Origin: Adlercreutzia shanghongiae
GTDB taxonomy: Bacteria > Actinomycetota > Coriobacteriia > Coriobacteriales > Eggerthellaceae
Assembly (NCBI RefSeq): GCF_035830635.1
Contig: NZ_JAYMFI010000030.1
Span: 3,434-67,433 of the forward strand
Reading direction: 5' to 3'
DNA length: 64,000 nt
Part shown: piece by piece, positions 1 through 8,086 of the stretch
How the letters are laid out: each line of letters begins with the position of its first letter
Position numbering within the stretch: position 1 is the stretch's first letter
Program-made: the position numbers and the translations under genes
The notes under the pieces: model-generated
Told to the model about the DNA's origin: nothing
Database searches by the model: none
The model's input: the letters and a program-made list of their open reading frames with translations, nothing else

Positions 1-148
1 CCCGGCGCAGGTGAAGGTGACGGCTGAGAAGGCCGATGGCGATACGGTGGAGTTCGACGCCACGGTGCGTATCGATACGCCCACGGAGGGCCGCTATTAC
101 GAGAATGGTGGTATCCTGCAATACGTCCTTCGCGACCTGATTGATTAG
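1..148 (+). CDS. acnA: Aconitate hydratase, C-terminal end (partial)
   Basis: The window opens inside a gene; the frame starts at base 2 and runs 48 codons to a TAG at 146-148. The end of the translation, with the motif [13 protein letters not shown], matches the C-terminal swivelling domain of aconitase A/IRP-type enzymes (citrate to isocitrate, TCA cycle, cytosolic). The catalytic and [4Fe-4S] parts lie upstream of the window. The ribosome site of aspS overlaps its stop, so the two genes may be co-transcribed. Family assignment rests on this short motif only. Confidence 0.75.
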   Translation, partial: PAQVKVTAEKADGDTVEFDATVRIDTPTEGRYYENGGILQYVLRDLID

Positions 149-164
149 GAGAATAGAAAGCACT

Positions 165-1946
165 ATGGAAGACTTCCGCAACGAGTATTGCATGCACACG
201 GCTACCTGCGGGCAGCTGAGTGCCGACGATGTGAACCAAGAGGTGACGCTCACCGGTTGGGCGTGGCATACCCGCGACCACGGCGGCCTCATCTTCATCG
301 ACCTGCGCGACCGCGACGGCTACACCCAGATCGTGGTGGACCCGGATTGCGTGAGCGCCGAGGACTTCCAAAAGGCTGAGCATTTGGGCCGCGAGTATGT
401 GCTGAAGATCACCGGCCGCGTGCGCGAGCGTGCGCCGGAGGCCGTGAATCCGAACATGGTTACCGGCACCATTGAGGTCCTGGCCGATGCCGTGGAGGTG
501 CTGAACACTTCGGTCACGCCGCCGTTCTCCATTGAAGACGGCATCGAGACCGACGAGACCACTCGCATGAAGTGGCGCTATCTGGACATTCGCCGTCCGG
601 AGATGCTCGCCAACCTGAAGCTGCGCCACACAGTGACCCAGGCCATGCGTCGGGCCCTGGACGAACGCGGCTTCCTGGAGATTGAGACGCCCATTCTCGC
701 GAACTCCACGCCCGAGGGCGCCCGCGACTACATTGTGCCGTCCCGCCCCAACCCGGGCAAGTTCTACGCCCTGCCCCAGAGCCCCCAGCAGTTCAAGCAG
801 ATGCTCATGGTGGCCGGCGTGGAGCGCTACTACCAGATCGCCCGCTGCTTCCGCGACGAGGATTTGCGCGCCGATCGCCAGCCGGAGTTCACCCAGGTGG
901 ATATCGAGATGTCCTTTGTGGAGGGCTACGACGTCACCGATATGATGGAAGGCGTCATGGCCGAGACTTTGAAGGCCGTGGGCGTGGATGACGTCACCTT
1001 CCCGCTGCAAAAGATGCAGTACTCCGAGGCCATGCGCCTGTACGGCTGCGACCGCCCCGATGTGCGCTTCGGCATGCTTTTGCACGACATCACCGACATC
1101 GTGAAGGACACCGGCTTCAAGGTGTTCGCCTCGGTGGCTCAGTCCGGCGGCATCGTGAAGGCCATCAACGCCAAGGGTGCTGGCGACTGGTCCCGCGGCG
1201 AGGTGGAGAAGCTCGCCTCCATCGCCGAGGCCAACGGCGCCAAGGGTATGGCCTGGGTGGCGTTCACCACCGACGGCCAGGAGAAGAGCCCCATTAAGAA
1301 GTTCTTCACCGACGAGGAGTGGGCGGCTCTGAAATCCGAGATGGAAGTGGAGCCCGGCGATCTGCTGCTGTTCGCGGCCGATAAGCCCGAAGTGGCCAAC
1401 GCCGTGCTTTCCGCCCTGCGCCTGCATATGGCCGAGGCGCTGAACATCCCCCGCGAGGGCCACGCGCTTCTGTGGGTCGTGAACTTCCCCATGTTCCGCT
1501 ACGACGAGGACGAGAAGAAGTACGCCGCCGAGCACCATCCCTTCACCCATGTGCTGAAGGAGGACCTCGACAAGATCGAGAGCGATCCGCTGGCGTGCGG
1601 CAGCTACTCCTACGACTTGGTCATGGACGGCTTCGAGGTGGGCGGCGGTACTATCCGTATCCACAGCGCCGAGGAGCAGCGTCGCATCCTGCGCGTCGTG
1701 GGCCTTACCGACGAGCAGATCGACGAGAAGTTCGGCCACCTCATCCGCGCACTCGAGCTGGGCGCTCCGCCCCACGGCGGCATCGCGCTGGGTCTCGACC
1801 GCCTCGTGATGCTTCTGGCAGGCAAGGACTCCATCCGCGACGTCATCGCCTTCCCGAAGACGAGCAGCGCTTCTGACCCCATGACTGGCGCCCCCTCCGC
1901 CGTCACCGGCCGTCAGCTGAAAGACGTGAACCTGCGCATCCTGTAA
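165..1946 (+). CDS. aspS: Aspartyl-tRNA synthetase
   Basis: Charges tRNA-Asp (or tRNA-Asp/Asn in organisms lacking AsnRS) with aspartate in the cytosol. The 593-residue product has the usual bacterial AspRS length. It has an N-terminal OB-fold anticodon-binding domain ([15 protein letters not shown]), class II motif 2 ([18 protein letters not shown]), a GAD insertion domain in the middle, and motif 3 near the end ([15 protein letters not shown]). The ATG at 165 was chosen because AGGAG lies at 147-151. An in-frame ATG at 192 (MHTATCGQL) fits the usual N-terminus of the family and is a possible alternative. It lies 16 bases after the aconitase stop and is followed by an intrinsic terminator. 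Confidence 0.96.
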   Translation: MEDFRNEYCMHTATCGQLSADDVNQEVTLTGWAWHTRDHGGLIFIDLRDRDGYTQIVVDPDCVSAEDFQKAEHLGREYVLKITGRVRERAPEAVNPNMVTGTIEVLADAVEVLNTSVTPPFSIEDGIETDETTRMKWRYLDIRRPEMLANLKLRHTVTQAMRRALDERGFLEIETPILANSTPEGARDYIVPSRPNPGKFYALPQSPQQFKQMLMVAGVERYYQIARCFRDEDLRADRQPEFTQVDIEMSFVEGYDVTDMMEGVMAETLKAVGVDDVTFPLQKMQYSEAMRLYGCDRPDVRFGMLLHDITDIVKDTGFKVFASVAQSGGIVKAINAKGAGDWSRGEVEKLASIAEANGAKGMAWVAFTTDGQEKSPIKKFFTDEEWAALKSEMEVEPGDLLLFAADKPEVANAVLSALRLHMAEALNIPREGHALLWVVNFPMFRYDEDEKKYAAEHHPFTHVLKEDLDKIESDPLACGSYSYDLVMDGFEVGGGTIRIHSAEEQRRILRVVGLTDEQIDEKFGHLIRALELGAPPHGGIALGLDRLVMLLAGKDSIRDVIAFPKTSSASDPMTGAPSAVTGRQLKDVNLRIL

Positions 1947-1975
1947 GGATGGGATGGGTTTCATACTGCTTTCAA

Positions 1976-2014
1976 CAATCGACCCTGGTGCTTCGCCGGG
2001 GTCGATTGCTTTTT
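1976..2014 (+). terminator. Intrinsic terminator of aspS
   Basis: Perfect 10-bp stem (1976-1985 with 1999-2008, CAATCGACCC/GGGTCGATTG), 13-base loop, then CTTTTTG. It lies 29 bases after the aspS stop. Confidence 0.85.
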
Positions 2015-2098
2015 GCGTCATCTTGCCCGACAGGCCGTCAGCGCCTTGCTGCCCGATCTTTCGTTCGCAGGTATGCTCAAGATGAATCTGTTCGAAAA

Positions 2099-2133
2099 AT
2101 TATACTTCAAAGTATTATACTTTGAAGTATAAT
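2099..2133 (+). promoter_or_regulatory. 17-bp perfect palindrome over the promoter of the ATPase gene
   Basis: Two perfect 17-base arms (2099-2115 and 2117-2133, half-site ATTATACTTCAAAGTAT) are separated by one base. The right arm ends in a TATAAT -10 box (2128-2133), and TTCAAA (2106-2111) lies 16 bases upstream as a weak -35. A symmetrical site sitting exactly on the promoter core is typical of an autorepressor operator. The following gene encodes a protein with a predicted winged helix, so autoregulation is a reasonable inference. Confidence 0.7.
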
Positions 2134-2162
2134 ACGAGCAATCAGCAGGGTTGGGAGGTGCT

Positions 2163-3563
2163 ATGGGTACTTTTGTTGACAGGGCCGATGAGCTGGCAAC
2201 GCTTGAAGAGCAGTTCGTCTCGGATGAAGCCTCAATGGTAATAATCTACGGGCGGCGCCGAGTGGGCAAAACGGCGCTCATCACTGAGTTTCTAAAAGAA
2301 AGACGAGGGCTGTACTTCCTGGCGACCGAAGAATCGGAAGAGCAGAATCGGTTTGCCTTTCAAAAAGAGGCCGCGGCCTTTTGCGAAGACGACCTGCTTG
2401 CCCAGGTGACGGTGGATAACTGGGACATTTTGTTCGATCGCCTTACCCAAGGCAGCCAGAAAACAGTGATCGCCCTCGATGAGTTTCAGTATCTTGGAAA
2501 GGCAAATCCCGCCTTCCCTTCTATCTTTCAACGAATTTGGGACACCATGCTCTCGAAGCGCAATGTGATGGTAATCCTTTGCGGGTCGCTCATCTCGCTT
2601 ATGGAGAGCCAAACCCTTTCTTACAGCAGCCCTCTTTATGGACGTCGGACAGCGCAGATTCGCATGAAGCAAATTCCCTTTCGCTTCTACCATGAGTTCT
2701 TCTCGCAGAATCTTGATCGCCGCGCGCTGGTGGAGCGCTATAGCGTGACAGGCGGTGTCCCCAAATACATCGAAAGCTTTAAAGAGCCCACGGATATTTA
2801 CCAGGCCATAGCCAACAAGGTGCTGAACCCCAACAGCTATCTCTTCGACGAGCCGAACTTTCTGCTTTCCAAGGAAGTTGTTGAAGCGGGATCGTATTTT
2901 TCCATCTTGAAAGCTATTGCTGCAGGACGCCGAAAGGGCGGCGAGATTGCTTCGGCCCTTAGGGTCAAGCAAACGAATCTGTCGAAGTATTTGAAAGTCC
3001 TCGAGAGGCTGGATGTGCTAACGCGAGACGTGCCGGTGACGGAGCTGAATCCCGAGAAAAGCAAGAAGGGGCTTTACCGCATAACCGACAACTACCTCAA
3101 GTTCTGGTTCAGCTTCCTTTTTCCGAATAGGGGATTGTTGGAAACGGGTCGGAGCTCGGAGGTGCTTTCCATCATCGAGAAGAGCTTCATCGATCAACAG
3201 GTGGCTTTCGCCTATGAGGATATTTGCCGCGATCGCTTGTGGGACGCGAGCCTGCAGGGCCTCCTTCCTTTTAAGGTAAATCGCGTCGGATCGTGGTGGG
3301 GGGCAGCGGATGTTGAGCTTGACGTTGTTGGTCTTTCGACGGAGGAGGGAAGGGCCGTTTTTGGAGAGTGTAAGTTTTGGAAAAGCCCGGTAGGCGTGAA
3401 TGTTCTCAACCATTTGGAAGAGCAAGCGAGCAAAGCTTTGAAAACCTCCGCGTTTGGGCCCTATCGAGATTCGCCGCAGTACGTTCTTTTCAGCATTTCT
3501 GGATTTACCGCTGAGCTGAGAGAAGTGGCTCTCCGACGGGGGGACGTGTTACTTCTCGAATAG
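2163..3563 (+). CDS. AAA ATPase with C-terminal DUF234 (PD-(D/E)XK-like) domain
   Basis: 466-residue protein of the ATPase_2/DUF234 family. Walker A is YGRRRVGKT (residues 29-37) and Walker B is TVIALDEFQY (101-110). A winged-helix-like segment (GGEIASALRVKQTNLSKYL) lies in the middle. The C-terminal DUF234 region carries ELDVVG followed by FGECKF, which fits the D...ExK active site of PD-(D/E)XK nucleases. The ATG at 2163 has GGGAGG at 2152-2157. A paralogue lies on the opposite strand at 4660-6078. The gene stands alone behind a large palindromic operator and ends in a terminator. The biological role of the family is not established; a regulatory, defence or selfish role is possible. Confidence 0.85.
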   Translation: MGTFVDRADELATLEEQFVSDEASMVIIYGRRRVGKTALITEFLKERRGLYFLATEESEEQNRFAFQKEAAAFCEDDLLAQVTVDNWDILFDRLTQGSQKTVIALDEFQYLGKANPAFPSIFQRIWDTMLSKRNVMVILCGSLISLMESQTLSYSSPLYGRRTAQIRMKQIPFRFYHEFFSQNLDRRALVERYSVTGGVPKYIESFKEPTDIYQAIANKVLNPNSYLFDEPNFLLSKEVVEAGSYFSILKAIAAGRRKGGEIASALRVKQTNLSKYLKVLERLDVLTRDVPVTELNPEKSKKGLYRITDNYLKFWFSFLFPNRGLLETGRSSEVLSIIEKSFIDQQVAFAYEDICRDRLWDASLQGLLPFKVNRVGSWWGAADVELDVVGLSTEEGRAVFGECKFWKSPVGVNVLNHLEEQASKALKTSAFGPYRDSPQYVLFSISGFTAELREVALRRGDVLLLE

Positions 3564-3568
3564 CCACA

Positions 3569-3600
3569 AGGGCGTCCGCATTTGCGGGCGCCCTTTTTTG
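3569..3600 (+). terminator. Intrinsic terminator after the ATPase gene
   Basis: GC-rich hairpin (GGGCGTCCGC pairing imperfectly with GCGGGCGCCC) followed by TTTTTT. It lies between the convergent ATPase gene and the minus-strand phosphatase gene, so it ends the plus-strand transcript. Confidence 0.8.
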
Positions 3601-4638
3601 CTAGGCGACGAGGGCTTTCAGGTGTTGTACCGCTTCGGGGGTGAGGTGAAGGCCGGCGGCCATGTAGGTTTCGAAGGTGCCGTAGATACGGTCGATCTCG
3701 TCGAAGTAGGCGCGCAGGTAGGCGGGGCGGGCCTCCAAAAACGACATGAGCATGGCGCGCTCGCGGTCGGTCATGCCCGCATCGAGACGGCTCGCCTCTT
3801 CGGCGATGAGGTCGGCGTGGTCCTCGTTCACGCGCAGGTAGTCTTCCATGATGGCATCCTCGTCGGCGCCGGTGACGCGCAGCAGGGTGGCGCACAGCAC
3901 ACCGGTGCGGTCCTTGCCGTTCACACAGTGGATGAGCGCCGGACGCCCCTCGGCGGCCATGGAGCGCAGCGCCTGGCCCACAAGCGGGTACTCGCGCACG
4001 TAGCGGCGGTAGTTCGCGCACATGCGCTCCTCCGGCTCGCCGTACTTTCCGATGACGCCGGCGATGAGGCGCTTGTCAGAATCTTTGCGGCGGTGCTCCG
4101 TGGAAGGCTCCAGGGCCACAGTGCGCATGCCCACGATGTAGGGCTCCGGGTGCGCCGCCACCTCGGCGGCAGTGCGCAGGTCGTAGATGGTGGCGATGCC
4201 CAAGGCCTGAGAGAGGAAGGCCGCTTCCTCGCCGGTGAGGTTCGTCAGCTCGCGCGAGCGAAAGATGCGCGCGTCTTTGAACGAGCCGCCCACGGCGCGA
4301 ATGCGCGCGTTGCCGAAGGTGCCTCCGGCGGGCAGCGCCTCGAAGGCGAAGCCGGCTACGAGACTCGAGGGCTCGCCGTCTTCGGTCACAGGTCGCACCT
4401 TCAGCAGGTAGCGGCCAGGCGACTGCGGTGTATAGACGAACCGCCAGTTCACGCCACGGCTCTTGTCCACAGCGGTCGTGGGGTAGGCCGTCCACGAGGT
4501 GCCGTCGTCCAACGAGAACTCCATAGCGCAGATGGTGCGGTCGAAGTCGTCCACGTACCCCGAGAGCTCGATGGGGCATCCCACGTAGTAGGGCGGCCGC
4601 GTGCTGGGTGCAAGCGGTTTTTCTGAGCTGCCGGTCAT
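3601..4638 (-). CDS. Tyrosine phosphatase with N-terminal sulfite-oxidase dimerisation-like domain
   Basis: 345 residues with two domains. Residues about 15-105 form an Ig-like domain resembling the Mo-co oxidoreductase dimerisation domain (AMEFSLDDGTSW, then FVYTPQSPGRYLLKVR). Residues about 110-340 match the LipA/MptpB-type phosphatases (Y_phosphatase3 family), with the P-loop HCVNGKDRTG holding the catalytic Cys and Arg. Such enzymes remove phosphate from phosphotyrosine or phosphoinositides. No signal peptide is visible, so a cytosolic location is likely. AGGAGGG precedes the ATG at 4638. It lies 21 bases downstream of the second ATPase gene and may be co-transcribed with it. The domain pairing is unusual; the same Ig-like domain occurs four more times in this window. 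Confidence 0.82.
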   Translation of the reverse strand: MTGSSEKPLAPSTRPPYYVGCPIELSGYVDDFDRTICAMEFSLDDGTSWTAYPTTAVDKSRGVNWRFVYTPQSPGRYLLKVRPVTEDGEPSSLVAGFAFEALPAGGTFGNARIRAVGGSFKDARIFRSRELTNLTGEEAAFLSQALGIATIYDLRTAAEVAAHPEPYIVGMRTVALEPSTEHRRKDSDKRLIAGVIGKYGEPEERMCANYRRYVREYPLVGQALRSMAAEGRPALIHCVNGKDRTGVLCATLLRVTGADEDAIMEDYLRVNEDHADLIAEEASRLDAGMTDRERAMLMSFLEARPAYLRAYFDEIDRIYGTFETYMAAGLHLTPEAVQHLKALVA

Positions 4639-4659
4639 GGGGTCCCTCCTGTGCCAATC

Positions 4660-6078
4660 TTACCGATAGAGCTGAGCCGCGGTGACGAGATGCAGCGTAG
4701 CGTCACGCTCTGCACGTTGTTCCAAGTCATCCGAAAAACCCTCTCTCGCGAAGAGGTATCGGTCAATCTGGCCGTCGAATTTCATGCGTGCGATCTTCTC
4801 GTCAAGTTCGCCAAGCACCTTTTCGCCAACTACGCCGCTTCCGAATTTGCATTCTCCGAAAAGCTTGAAAGCTCCCTTCGGGCGGTTGCCCGCCGGCTTC
4901 GAAAGACCCATGGCATCAATCTCGACCTGTTTGTTCCAGAAGCGCCCGATGTCGGCGAACCGGGCAGGCAGCGCGCCTTGGCGGTTCTGACTGCGCAACC
5001 ACGAGCGGCAAATGTCCTCAAAGGACGCTGCGGCGAATTGCGTCAGAGCCGGCTCGACGTCGAACTGATAGACGCCGTCCATGTCGAGCATTTCCAAGTC
5101 AGATTTGTTGGGGAAAACGAAGGCGTACCAGAAGCGGAAGAACTCATCGGCCATGCGGTAGAGCCCGCGTCCGCCCTTCGAGGTTTCCTTGAGGCTTGCG
5201 TCCACGGAAAACTCACGTTCGATGATGCCGAGCTCGATGAGGTATTTCAGATAGACGCTCGCCTTTTGCGCATCTACCATGGAACGGCTAGCGATTTCGC
5301 TCAGCGATGCCGCGCCCAAGGCGACGGCTTGGATGATGCTGTTGTAGACAGCCGTTTCACGCAACTCCTGATGCAGGAGGAACTCGACCTCGCTGTAGAG
5401 GGCGCATCCTTTGGTGAGCACATGGCGCTTGATATTGTCGGCAAGGCTAAGACGGTCTTCGAATTGCGCCAGATAGTGCGGAATGCCGCCGAGGACGGAG
5501 TAGGCGAGCACCTGGTCAGTCGCCGAGAACGAGGGAAAGAACTCCGCGGCTGTAAGGTAGTCCATGGGCTCCATCTTGAGTATTCCCGTCGCGCGCCCGT
5601 AAAGGGGATTTTTCTCGGCGAGCAACTCGTTTTCGATATAGCTCATGGCGCTGCCGCAGAGCACGATCATGAGGTTTTCCGACTTCAAGGCGGCGTCCCA
5701 CAGATTCTGAAGAACCGAGGGCAGCGACGGGTCTGATTTCACGAGATAGGGGAACTCGTCGATGATGAGCAGCGTTCGTCCCTCGGTGGGTAGGGCGGTT
5801 ATCTCGCCAAGGGCGTCGGTCCAGCTTTCGAAGCGGGACACGTAGCGCGATGCGGGGGAGCCGGCCTCGAAGAGGCGCCGAGAGAAAAGCGCGAGCTGTT
5901 CCTCGCGTGTGGCCTCGGGCGAGGCGAAGAAAATATGCGGCTTGTCTTTCGCGAACTCGAAGAGCGTTTCGGTTTTTCCCACGCGGCGACGCCCGTAGAG
6001 GAATACGAGCTGGGCTTTGGAGGAGTTATAGCAATCGTTGAGGAACGAAAGCTCGTGCTGCCGTCCGATAAAGCGCAT
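4660..6078 (-). CDS. AAA ATPase with C-terminal DUF234 domain (second copy)
   Basis: 472-residue paralogue of the ATPase at 2163-3563. Walker A is YGRRRVGKT near residue 30 and Walker B is RTLLIIDEFPYL. A winged-helix-like stretch (LSEIASRSMVDAQKASVYL) follows. The C-terminal DUF234 part has VEIDAMG and LFGECKF, giving the same D...ExK nuclease-like signature. AGGAG lies 9 bases before the ATG at 6078. A promoter with a consensus TTGACA box and an overlapping palindrome lies upstream. The phosphatase gene follows after a short gap. The role is unknown. The two copies are clearly divergent, so this is an old duplication or two separate acquisitions. Confidence 0.85.
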   Translation of the reverse strand: MRFIGRQHELSFLNDCYNSSKAQLVFLYGRRRVGKTETLFEFAKDKPHIFFASPEATREEQLALFSRRLFEAGSPASRYVSRFESWTDALGEITALPTEGRTLLIIDEFPYLVKSDPSLPSVLQNLWDAALKSENLMIVLCGSAMSYIENELLAEKNPLYGRATGILKMEPMDYLTAAEFFPSFSATDQVLAYSVLGGIPHYLAQFEDRLSLADNIKRHVLTKGCALYSEVEFLLHQELRETAVYNSIIQAVALGAASLSEIASRSMVDAQKASVYLKYLIELGIIEREFSVDASLKETSKGGRGLYRMADEFFRFWYAFVFPNKSDLEMLDMDGVYQFDVEPALTQFAAASFEDICRSWLRSQNRQGALPARFADIGRFWNKQVEIDAMGLSKPAGNRPKGAFKLFGECKFGSGVVGEKVLGELDEKIARMKFDGQIDRYLFAREGFSDDLEQRAERDATLHLVTAAQLYR

Positions 6079-6119
6079 AAGATGTGCTCCTGAATTCTCA
6101 ACATCGAATGAACGCCCAG

Positions 6120-6162
6120 AGTATGCTATTCAAATCTAGATTTGTCAAATCGTGTTTTGAAT
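6120..6162 (-). promoter_or_regulatory. Promoter and palindromic operator of the second ATPase gene
   Basis: On the minus strand TTGACA (complement of 6143-6148) and CATACT (complement of 6120-6125) are 17 bases apart. A perfect 14-bp palindrome, CAAATCTAGATTTG, covers 6131-6144 within the spacer and touches the -35 box. Outer arms ATTCAAA (6128-6134) and TTTGAAT (6156-6162) add a second, wider symmetry. The layout suggests repression by a dimeric regulator, possibly the ATPase itself. Confidence 0.7.
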
Positions 6163-6301
6163 AAAGCAACAACTTCGTCGCAGATACGCTTTGATTGGAA
6201 ATGCCCCTGAGCACGCGACAAGGAAATCGACTTCTCAAAAGCCTAAGCCTTCTCGTTTTTGCTCATGAAATTTTACATAGGTGCGGATGTTGCGCACTTC
6301 G

Positions 6302-7249
6302 CTATTCCCCTATGATGCGCAGGCGCGTTTGGTAAAGGGATTCCACGGATCGGTTGCGCAGAGCGACGGGGTCGGCCAGGCAGCTGGTGTAGCAAAGGTA
6401 GTCAGTTGTGAAGTTGTGCTGCGCGGCGTAGGAAAAGAGGCGCTCAGTGGCCCAGGTAGTGACGCATTTTCCGTGGCAGGCGCCTACGTTGCGCAGGCAC
6501 TCGCCCATAACGGTGAGAAAGTTGCCTGCCGGAATCTCTTCGCTCCGGTCGATTATTGAGGCAAGATGATGGTCGATGCCAAGATACACATGGCGGTACA
6601 GGCCGCGTTTTCTGATGTGATCGTTGCGTGTGCCGATGACGCCGACATTACGAAAGGCGATGGAGATAGGAATGTCGAGCTCCTTCTCATTTAAAAGGCG
6701 CACGACAGCGTGCTTGGCCTTTAAGAGAATCTCTTGCCACTGAACATCGCAGGGATGGTGTCGAAGTTCCAGCGGAGGAAGCCCCAGCTCGTCGCAGGAG
6801 AAAACAATTATGGGCGCGGCATGCTGGTGGGTAATTTGCACCGAGGGTAGGACGTTGCGCTCTTTCCCCAAAACTCGTCGTGACCGAAGGCCGGCTTCTA
6901 GCTCTTGGGCTGTGTCACGCGCCGAGGCAAGCACGGCCTGCTCCTGGTCAAGCGCTTCGATGCGTTGCCGAATCTTCTCTTCAAGCAGTTCGTCGTTGTT
7001 CGAGGCAAGTACCGCCCGAATGCTATCGAGGCTCATACCTATAGCCTGGAGACGTTGGATGAGGTCAAGCACATAGCGCTGGTCAGACGAGTAATAGCGT
7101 CGACCGTTCAGCTCGTCCACGATATCGGGAACGAGGAGGCCCTTGTCGTGATAAAGACGAAGGGTCTTCTTGCTGACGCAATTGCTCTCAGCCATTTGAC
7201 CGATAGTGAGCTTGCGAGCCTCTTTGTTGGGTGTGTCCCGGTTGACCAT
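6302..7249 (-). CDS. MerR-family transcriptional regulator
   Basis: 315-residue activator-type regulator. The N-terminal MerR helix-turn-helix reads LTIGQMAESNCVSKKTLRLY, followed by the wing with GRRYYSSDQ and a coiled-coil dimerisation helix. The C-terminal half resembles a GyrI-like ligand-binding domain and contains several cysteines (ECLRNVGACHGKC, YLCYTSC), which could sense metal, redox state or an electrophile. The ATG at 7249 has AGGA 8 bases upstream; a TTG at 7267 would add six residues. It is divergent from operon A, whose promoter has the long 19-base spacer typical of MerR targets, so operon A is its likely target. Confidence 0.88.
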   Translation of the reverse strand: MVNRDTPNKEARKLTIGQMAESNCVSKKTLRLYHDKGLLVPDIVDELNGRRYYSSDQRYVLDLIQRLQAIGMSLDSIRAVLASNNDELLEEKIRQRIEALDQEQAVLASARDTAQELEAGLRSRRVLGKERNVLPSVQITHQHAAPIIVFSCDELGLPPLELRHHPCDVQWQEILLKAKHAVVRLLNEKELDIPISIAFRNVGVIGTRNDHIRKRGLYRHVYLGIDHHLASIIDRSEEIPAGNFLTVMGECLRNVGACHGKCVTTWATERLFSYAAQHNFTTDYLCYTSCLADPVALRNRSVESLYQTRLRIIGE

Positions 7250-7328
7250 GTCTTGTTCCTGCCCCAATTTCGATCAAATCAATCGCATTCGCCCAAAAAC
7301 TCACGCAATAACGGTTCGTGGAAATCCC

Positions 7329-7359
7329 TTGAAAGCTACCTAGGGGAGCATTCTATCCT
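7329..7359 (+). promoter_or_regulatory. MerR-type promoter of operon A
   Basis: TTGAAA (7329-7334) and TATCCT (7354-7359) are separated by 19 bases instead of 17. The spacer holds an imperfect dyad centred on CCTAGG, with outer half-sites GAAAGCT and AGCATTC. Over-long spacers with a central dyad are the hallmark of promoters untwisted by MerR-family activators. It lies between the divergent MerR gene and operon A. Confidence 0.72.
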
Positions 7360-7408
7360 ACTCAAAACCGCGTGCCAAGTCGCGGGACCAATGAGATTGG
7401 AGGGACCT

Positions 7409-8050
7409 ATGAGGAGAGATGCGGTCACCAGGCGTGAGCTTGTTGCGGGATGCGCCCTGGGCGCTGCTGCTGCGACTGCGGGGTTGGTTTTACCCCCGGT
7501 TCGCGCCAACGCGCGAGAGCCCGATGACGACGGCAAGAGCGCGGAGGCGCGACAGTGCGGCTTTCTTATGAACGTGCAGCGCTGCGCCAACTGCGGAAAA
7601 TGCGTTGAGGCATGTCGGAGCGCCAATCAGACACCCCTGCGGTTCGAGGCTCGTCGGCGGATTGTGGTTTATCGCGATCGGGCGGACCGTGCTCACCCGG
7701 TCTCGCTTTCGTGCATGCACTGCGAAAGCCCTTCTTGTGCGACGGTTTGTCCTGCGGCGGCCATTAGCAAAGGGCCTGGCGGCATTGTGACGGTTGACGA
7801 AACGCGCTGCATCGGATGCAAGTATTGCTACGAGGCGTGCCCCTTCGAGGCGCCCCGCTACGATGAGGTAAGTATGTATAAATGCGACTGTTGTCGCTCG
7901 GCTGGCGTGCAGGTGGGCGACACACCTTACTGTGTCCGGGCTTGCAAGACCCAGGCCTTGCGCTATGGGCAATTGAACGATTTGCTGGAATTGTCCGAGA
8001 GGGTCCAGCGCATTGAAGGTCCGACGAAGCCCAGCGCGGCGCTGGTTTAG
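7409..8050 (+). CDS. Tat-exported four-cluster ferredoxin-like subunit (NrfC/DmsB type), operon A
   Basis: 213 residues. The twin-arginine signal (TRRELVAGCALGAAAA) sends the folded protein across the membrane. The mature part carries four cysteine groups (CANCGKCVEAC, CMHCESPSCATVC, CIGCKYCYEAC and CDCC...CVRAC), predicting four [4Fe-4S] clusters as in NrfC/DmsB/PsrB. It should carry electrons between the NrfD membrane protein encoded next and the exported haem/molybdopterin proteins. The ATG at 7409 was chosen because GGAGGG lies at 7399-7404; an ATG at 7391 is in frame. First gene of operon A behind a MerR-type promoter. A close paralogue is at 18286-18942. Confidence 0.9.
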   Translation: MRRDAVTRRELVAGCALGAAAATAGLVLPPVRANAREPDDDGKSAEARQCGFLMNVQRCANCGKCVEACRSANQTPLRFEARRRIVVYRDRADRAHPVSLSCMHCESPSCATVCPAAAISKGPGGIVTVDETRCIGCKYCYEACPFEAPRYDEVSMYKCDCCRSAGVQVGDTPYCVRACKTQALRYGQLNDLLELSERVQRIEGPTKPSAALV

Positions 8051-8086
8051 GCGCACGATGCTGCACTTCAGTAAGGAGTTTATTAG

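Noticed and set aside
3598..4626. Plus-strand frame opposite the phosphatase
   Set aside because: The phosphatase on the minus strand has the P-loop and a ribosome site; the opposite frame has no domain.
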